Of a stretch of 64,000 nt of DNA, positions 60,279-64,000 are shown one piece after another. Below the pieces are notes generated by a model. The model was given only the letters and a program-made list of their open reading frames with translations, had not been told where the DNA came from and ran no database searches. Made by a program: the position numbers and the translations under genes. The stretch is taken from the NCBI RefSeq assembly GCF_036014015.1, contig NZ_CP107905.1:1612001-1676000 (forward strand). Reading direction: 5' to 3'. Numbering within the stretch: position 1 is the first letter of the stretch; every line of letters begins with the position of its first letter. This DNA comes from Streptomyces sp. NBC_00457 (GTDB lineage: Bacteria > Actinomycetota > Actinomycetes > Streptomycetales > Streptomycetaceae).

Positions 60279-61691
60279 TCAGCCGCCCCGGTGGATCAGC
60301 CCCGTCAGATACCGCCACAGCGACGACCGCCGACGGATGGCCTGGTCCGGTACGTCCGCCTCGGGCGCCGCGGCTTCCGGAGGCGCCGCCGGCACATAAC
60401 GCGGCGGTGCCTGCTCGGCGAGTTCGTAGCGCACGGGCAGCGAGCGCAGCCCCCGCATGAACGGCGAGGAGCGCCACGGCAGTTGGTCGACGGGGAGCGC
60501 CAGCTCCAGGTGGGCGAAGCGTTCGAAGACACGGTTCACGCCCGCCGCCGCGATCGTCGACGCCAGCTCGCGGGCCGGGCACTGGCGCGGGCCAGCTCCC
60601 CAGGACAGATGCGCGCGGCTGCTGATGGTGGAGGAGCCCGGTGCCGTCTGACCGGCGAACACGGGGTCGGCGTGCGCGGCGGCGGAGGAGACCCACACGG
60701 GGTCACCGGCGTGGATGGTGTAGTTCCCGAGCCGGGTGTCCGCGGCCGCGAACCTCGGCACGAAGTTGACCAACGGCGGCTTGCGCATGACCACCCGGTT
60801 CATGGTCTCCCGGACCATCCCGGCGGACAGGACCGCACGCACTCCCCCCTCGCGTTCTCCGGAGATCACCTCGACGACCGTGTTGGAGATGAGGATGCCG
60901 ACATGGTCGGAGGTCATGCCGAGCAGCATGAACAGCTCGCGGGCGAGCTCGTCGACCGAGAGGTCCGGGTCGGCGGCCAGCAGCAGGGAGGGGAAGTCGT
61001 CGCCCGGTTGCTCCCGCTTGGCGGCGGCCAGTTCGGTGAGTGTCCGCAGCAGCCGCGCCAGGGCCGGTTCGGCGTCCGGGCCCGCGTCCAGCACCCGCCA
61101 CATGTCCATCAGGGCGTCGTCGCCCTGCGAGCCGGGGAAGCCGAGCAGATGACTCGCCGCCATCAGCGGCAGCGGGCGGGAGAACTGCGCCGACAGGTCG
61201 GCCATGCCCGTGCCGCCGCCCTGTCCGAGCAGGGTGATCAGCTCGTCGGCGTAGGTCGTGACGGCCGCCTTCAGCCGCTTGGCCTGCGGTTGGCGCGGGT
61301 CCTGGAACGGCCGCAGGGCGCCGTCCCAGGCGCTGCGCAGCCGGCGGTGCCCCGAACCGCCCTGGATCAGCACGTGGTTGACCTCGAGGGAGGGCGCGAG
61401 CGGCCAGTCCGCGGGCACCCGGCCCTCCGACCGGGCCCGCCAGTTCTGCAGGCCCTTCGGCCAGCCGGCGTCGTCGTGCAGCACCTGGAGCGACTCGCGG
61501 TAGCCCAGCACCAGCCAGGCGGGCACACCCAGCAGATCGACCGGGGCGACCGGGCCGTGGCGTTCGCGCAGCCGCTCGTAGACGAGCGCGGGCCGGGTCT
61601 CGTAGTCCCGTGTCAGCAGGGGTTCCGGGGCCAGGTCTTCCAGCCGCGCACCGCCCCGCGCCGGCTCCTCCTCGACCAGATGGAATTCCAT
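60279..61691 (-). CDS. Cytochrome P450 without ExxR motif (CYP157-like)
   Basis: 470 residues. The heme-thiolate loop is HLSWGAGPRQCPARELA (Cys ligand near 384). The K-helix position reads RETMNRVVMRKPP, so the near-invariant ExxR is ETMN, and the I-helix lacks the acid-alcohol pair (FMLLGMTSDHVGILIS). CYP157 enzymes of Streptomyces are the known group lacking ExxR. The C-terminus ends in a proline/alanine-rich extension. No ferredoxin or partner P450 is adjacent; it converges with the response regulator 7 bases away. Confidence 0.88.
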   Translation of the reverse strand: MEFHLVEEEPARGGARLEDLAPEPLLTRDYETRPALVYERLRERHGPVAPVDLLGVPAWLVLGYRESLQVLHDDAGWPKGLQNWRARSEGRVPADWPLAPSLEVNHVLIQGGSGHRRLRSAWDGALRPFQDPRQPQAKRLKAAVTTYADELITLLGQGGGTGMADLSAQFSRPLPLMAASHLLGFPGSQGDDALMDMWRVLDAGPDAEPALARLLRTLTELAAAKREQPGDDFPSLLLAADPDLSVDELARELFMLLGMTSDHVGILISNTVVEVISGEREGGVRAVLSAGMVRETMNRVVMRKPPLVNFVPRFAAADTRLGNYTIHAGDPVWVSSAAAHADPVFAGQTAPGSSTISSRAHLSWGAGPRQCPARELASTIAAAGVNRVFERFAHLELALPVDQLPWRSSPFMRGLRSLPVRYELAEQAPPRYVPAAPPEAAAPEADVPDQAIRRRSSLWRYLTGLIHRGG

Positions 61692-61949
61692 GATGCTGCC
61701 GCCCCCTTCGACACCGCCCGTAGCGGTCTGCAGCCTGTGAGTGGTTGCGGATCGCAGGGGACCCTACCTCAGGCGCCGCAGGCGTCACAGGGCCGGGGTA
61801 CTCGCCGGTAGCAATACCGCGTCCGGGCCGGTCCGCCCGATCTTCCCCGGGTCGCGTCACGCCCACTTCTGCTCGGGCCGTTTCCGGGCCATGCTGATCT
61901 TCGGACGGCACAAGGGCGGCGACGGCCGCGGGCGCGCGAAGGAGCAGAG

Positions 61950-62765
61950 TTGAGCGAGAGCCACACCCCGCCGGGCGGGTCGCCGAGGCTGAACACCGCT
62001 GTGGCGCACAACGCGCGCGTGTGGAACTACTGGATCGGCGGCAAGGACAACTACGAGGTCGACCAGCAGGTCGGCGAGCACGTGGCGACCATGTTCCCGG
62101 TGATCCGGGACATCGCCCGCGCGGACCGTGAATTCCTCGGCCGGGCCGTGCGGTTCCTCGCCGGTGAACGTGGAGTGCGGCAGTTCCTCGACATCGGCAC
62201 CGGGCTGCCGACAGCCGAGAACACCCATGAGATCGCCCAGCGCCTCGCGCCCGAGGCACGGATCGTGTACGTCGACAACGACCCGATCGTGCTCGCGCAT
62301 GCCCGCACACTGCTCACCGGCACCCCCGAGGGCGTCACCGACTACGTCGACGCGGACGTGCACGACCCGGACGCGATCCTGGAACGCGCCGCGCGGAGCC
62401 TGGACTTCACCCGTCCCGTCGCCGTGATGATGCTCGGCATCCTCAACTTCGTGCTGGACACCGACAAGGCGCGGCACATCGTGGGCCGCGTCATGGAGGC
62501 CGTCCCCTCCGGCAGCTTCCTGGTCCTGACGCACCCCACCTTCGACGCGGACCTGGGCGGCGAGGGCCAGATCCCGGCGATGAAGTTCTGGAACGAGAAC
62601 GCCACGCCGCCCATCACGGCCCGCAGCCGCGCGGACATATCCGCCTTCCTGGAAGGCCTGGAGCTTCTCGACCCGGGCATGGTGCCGTGCTCCCAGTGGG
62701 GCGCCGGACCCGACCTGCCCGCCGCGGTACCGCAGTTCGGGGCGGTGGCTGTGAAACCCTGGTAG
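61950..62765 (+). CDS. DUF574 (Methyltransf_19) SAM-dependent methyltransferase
   Basis: 271 residues. Family hallmarks are ARVWNYWIGGKDNYEVDQQV and FLDIGTGLPTAENTHEIAQR (SAM site), VYVDNDPIVLAHARTLL (acidic ribose-binding turn). This group is greatly expanded in Streptomyces and its substrates are mostly unknown. The start is TTG 61950, preceded by AAGGAG at ideal spacing. The 258 bases upstream hold no gene. Confidence 0.9.
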   Translation: MSESHTPPGGSPRLNTAVAHNARVWNYWIGGKDNYEVDQQVGEHVATMFPVIRDIARADREFLGRAVRFLAGERGVRQFLDIGTGLPTAENTHEIAQRLAPEARIVYVDNDPIVLAHARTLLTGTPEGVTDYVDADVHDPDAILERAARSLDFTRPVAVMMLGILNFVLDTDKARHIVGRVMEAVPSGSFLVLTHPTFDADLGGEGQIPAMKFWNENATPPITARSRADISAFLEGLELLDPGMVPCSQWGAGPDLPAAVPQFGAVAVKPW

Positions 62766-62766
62766 C

Positions 62767-62833
62767 GCCCCGAAGGGGCGCGGGGCTGTATCAATATGCG
62801 GCTCCGCCGCGTGGGCGCGACCAGCCACAACGG
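62767..62833. repeat. Dispersed extragenic repeat, copy 3 (inverted)
   Basis: Reverse-oriented copy starting GCCCCGAAGGGGCGCGGGGC, one base deleted (GTAAGG to GAAGG) and one changed in the ATATGCGG part, with the shared CAGCCACAACGG end. It begins 2 bases after the methyltransferase stop. Confidence 0.9.
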
Positions 62834-62897
62834 ACCCGCACATGACGCACCGGCCTTCAGCGGAGCATTTAGCCGCCGAGTCCGCCGAGGAGGACGT

Positions 62898-64000
62898 ATG
62901 ACCACCCTTGCCGACCCCGTCCCCGGAGGGCGTCCCGGGGATGTCGAGCGGGCCACCGCGCTGAGCGGGGAGCTGTCGGGCCGGGGGGTGCACGGCGTCG
63001 TCCTGGCCTACGTCGACACGGCGGGCATCGGACGGGTGAAGGCGGTCCCCACCGCCAAGCTCCCCTCGGCGGCGGCCTGGGGTGTCGGCATGTCGCCGGT
63101 CTTCGACACGTTCCTGGCGAACGACTCCATCGTCTCCACCGACGTCCTCGGCTCGCCCGACGGCGACCTGCGTCTCTACCCCGACCTGGACCAACTGGTC
63201 GCCCTGGCAGGCCAGCCCGGCTGGGCGTGGGCGCCCGTCGACCGGATCACCCAGGACGGCGAGCGGCATCCCGCCTGCAGCCGCACCTTCCTGCGCCGGA
63301 TCGTCGCCGACGCGGCCGAGCGGCACGGCCTCACCTTCCGGGCGGCGGTCGAGATCGAGTGGGCGGTGGGCCGGGGCCCCACGGCCGACGGGGAGTTCGT
63401 GCCCGCGGTGTCGGGTCCGGCGTACGGGGCGGTCCGGCAGGTGGAGTTGAGCGACTACACGGCCGACCTGCTGGCGGCGTGCGCGGCGCAGGGCGTGGAC
63501 GTCGAGCAGCTTCATCCCGAGTACGCGGCGGGGCAGTTCGAGATCTCGGTGGGCGCGCTCGACCCGGTGGCGGCGGCCGACCGCAGTGTGCTGGTGCGGC
63601 AGACGATCCGGGCGGTGGCGCAGCGCCACGGGCTGGTCGTCTCCTTCGCCCCTGCCGTGTTCGCGCAGGGCGTCGGCAACGGCGGCCACATCCACCTCTC
63701 CGCCTGGCGCGACGGCGCGAACCTGCACTCCGGCGGCGCGGGCCGGTACGGCATGACAGCCGAGGCGGAGTCCTTCGCGGCCGGAATCCTCGCCCACCTG
63801 CCCGCCCTGACGGCCGTCACCGCGCCGAGCCCGGCGAGCCATCTGCGGCTCAAACCCTCCCAGTGGGCCGGGGTGTTCACCACCTGGGGCCACGAGACCC
63901 GCGAGGCGGCGGTACGCGTCGTCACCGGGACGGCGGGCCTGCGCGACCAGGCGGCGAACCTGGAGGTCAAGCCGGTCGACCTGGCCGCCAACCCGTATCT
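62898..64000 (+). CDS. Glutamine synthetase family protein, 3' end outside window
   Basis: The first 367 codons from ATG 62898 (GGAGGA site) are present. Beta-grasp N-terminal domain (VVLAYVDTAGIGRVKAVPTA) and catalytic domain with FRAAVEIEWAVG, HPEYAAGQFEISVGA (metal/glutamate site) and GVGNGGHIHLSAW; LRLKPSQWAGVFTTWGHETR follows. It is of the non-GlnA type (no Tyr adenylylation context), a GlnT/PuuA-like gamma-glutamyl ligase that may use an amine or ethanolamine-type acceptor instead of ammonia. Confidence 0.9.
   Translation, partial: MTTLADPVPGGRPGDVERATALSGELSGRGVHGVVLAYVDTAGIGRVKAVPTAKLPSAAAWGVGMSPVFDTFLANDSIVSTDVLGSPDGDLRLYPDLDQLVALAGQPGWAWAPVDRITQDGERHPACSRTFLRRIVADAAERHGLTFRAAVEIEWAVGRGPTADGEFVPAVSGPAYGAVRQVELSDYTADLLAACAAQGVDVEQLHPEYAAGQFEISVGALDPVAAADRSVLVRQTIRAVAQRHGLVVSFAPAVFAQGVGNGGHIHLSAWRDGANLHSGGAGRYGMTAEAESFAAGILAHLPALTAVTAPSPASHLRLKPSQWAGVFTTWGHETREAAVRVVTGTAGLRDQAANLEVKPVDLAANPY

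Overview
The window reads as a Streptomyces chromosome (or a very close actinomycete). GC content is very high throughout, ribosome sites are strong GGAGG types, ATGA/GTGA gene overlaps are common, and the families (WhiB, CYP157-like P450, cobF/cobK, DUF574 methyltransferase, Rv1733c and Acg families, many tandem universal stress proteins) are typical of the group. No database search was possible; family names rest on recognised motifs.

Bases 1-39100 form a dense accessory region that resembles the hypoxia/dormancy (DevR/DosR-like, OsdR) gene set. It holds the C-terminal part of pyruvate phosphate dikinase, an S30AE ribosome-hibernation-like protein, four pyridoxamine-oxidase-fold proteins (one fused to an XRE helix-turn-helix), five tandem-domain universal stress proteins, two CBS-CBS-BON proteins, two DoxX proteins, two SulP transporters, Rv1733c- and Acg-family proteins, and a set of central-carbon enzymes. 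These are a phosphofructokinase with the Asp104/Lys124 signature of PPi-dependent enzymes, class I aldolase, phosphoketolase, PPK2, two alcohol dehydrogenases, and pyruvate formate-lyase with its activase. At least ten of the gene starts are preceded by a palindrome of the form GGGCCG-NN-CGGCCC. This has the GGG-N8-CCC geometry of the mycobacterial DevR/DosR box, so the region looks like one regulon. No cognate sensor or regulator pair lies in the window. An IS630-family element (11959-13109, with matched ends and flanking TA) sits between one of these boxes and the aldolase gene.

Bases 39104-42065 are the remains of an integrative element: broken reading frames, an excisionase gene with a one-base frameshift, a tyrosine recombinase, an AT-richer membrane protein gene, and a tRNA-Pro(GGG) whose 3' end faces the element. 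The other attachment site was not found, so the island may extend beyond the left edge.

Bases 42100-64000 look like ordinary chromosome: DUF309, cobF and cobK, a secreted hydrolase, a HAD phosphatase, a TauE/SafE permease, and a WhiB-Dps-DUF3140 group. Next comes a seven-gene minus-strand operon of unknown pathway (XRE-cupin regulator, M24-fold protein, E1 alpha, E1 beta, amidohydrolase, bicupin, SDR). After it lie DUF4333, an ABC transporter with FtsX permease, an orphan response regulator, a P450 without the ExxR motif, a DUF574 methyltransferase and a 3'-truncated glutamine synthetase family gene. Three copies of a dispersed ~56-67 bp repeat occur here, each just downstream of a stop codon, and none in the left region.

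Working model (inference): under oxygen limitation an external DevR/OsdR-type regulator switches on stress proteins, ribosome hibernation, PPi- and polyphosphate-linked glycolysis (PPi-PFK, aldolase, PPDK, PPK2), phosphoketolase, and mixed-acid style outlets (PFL and alcohol dehydrogenases).
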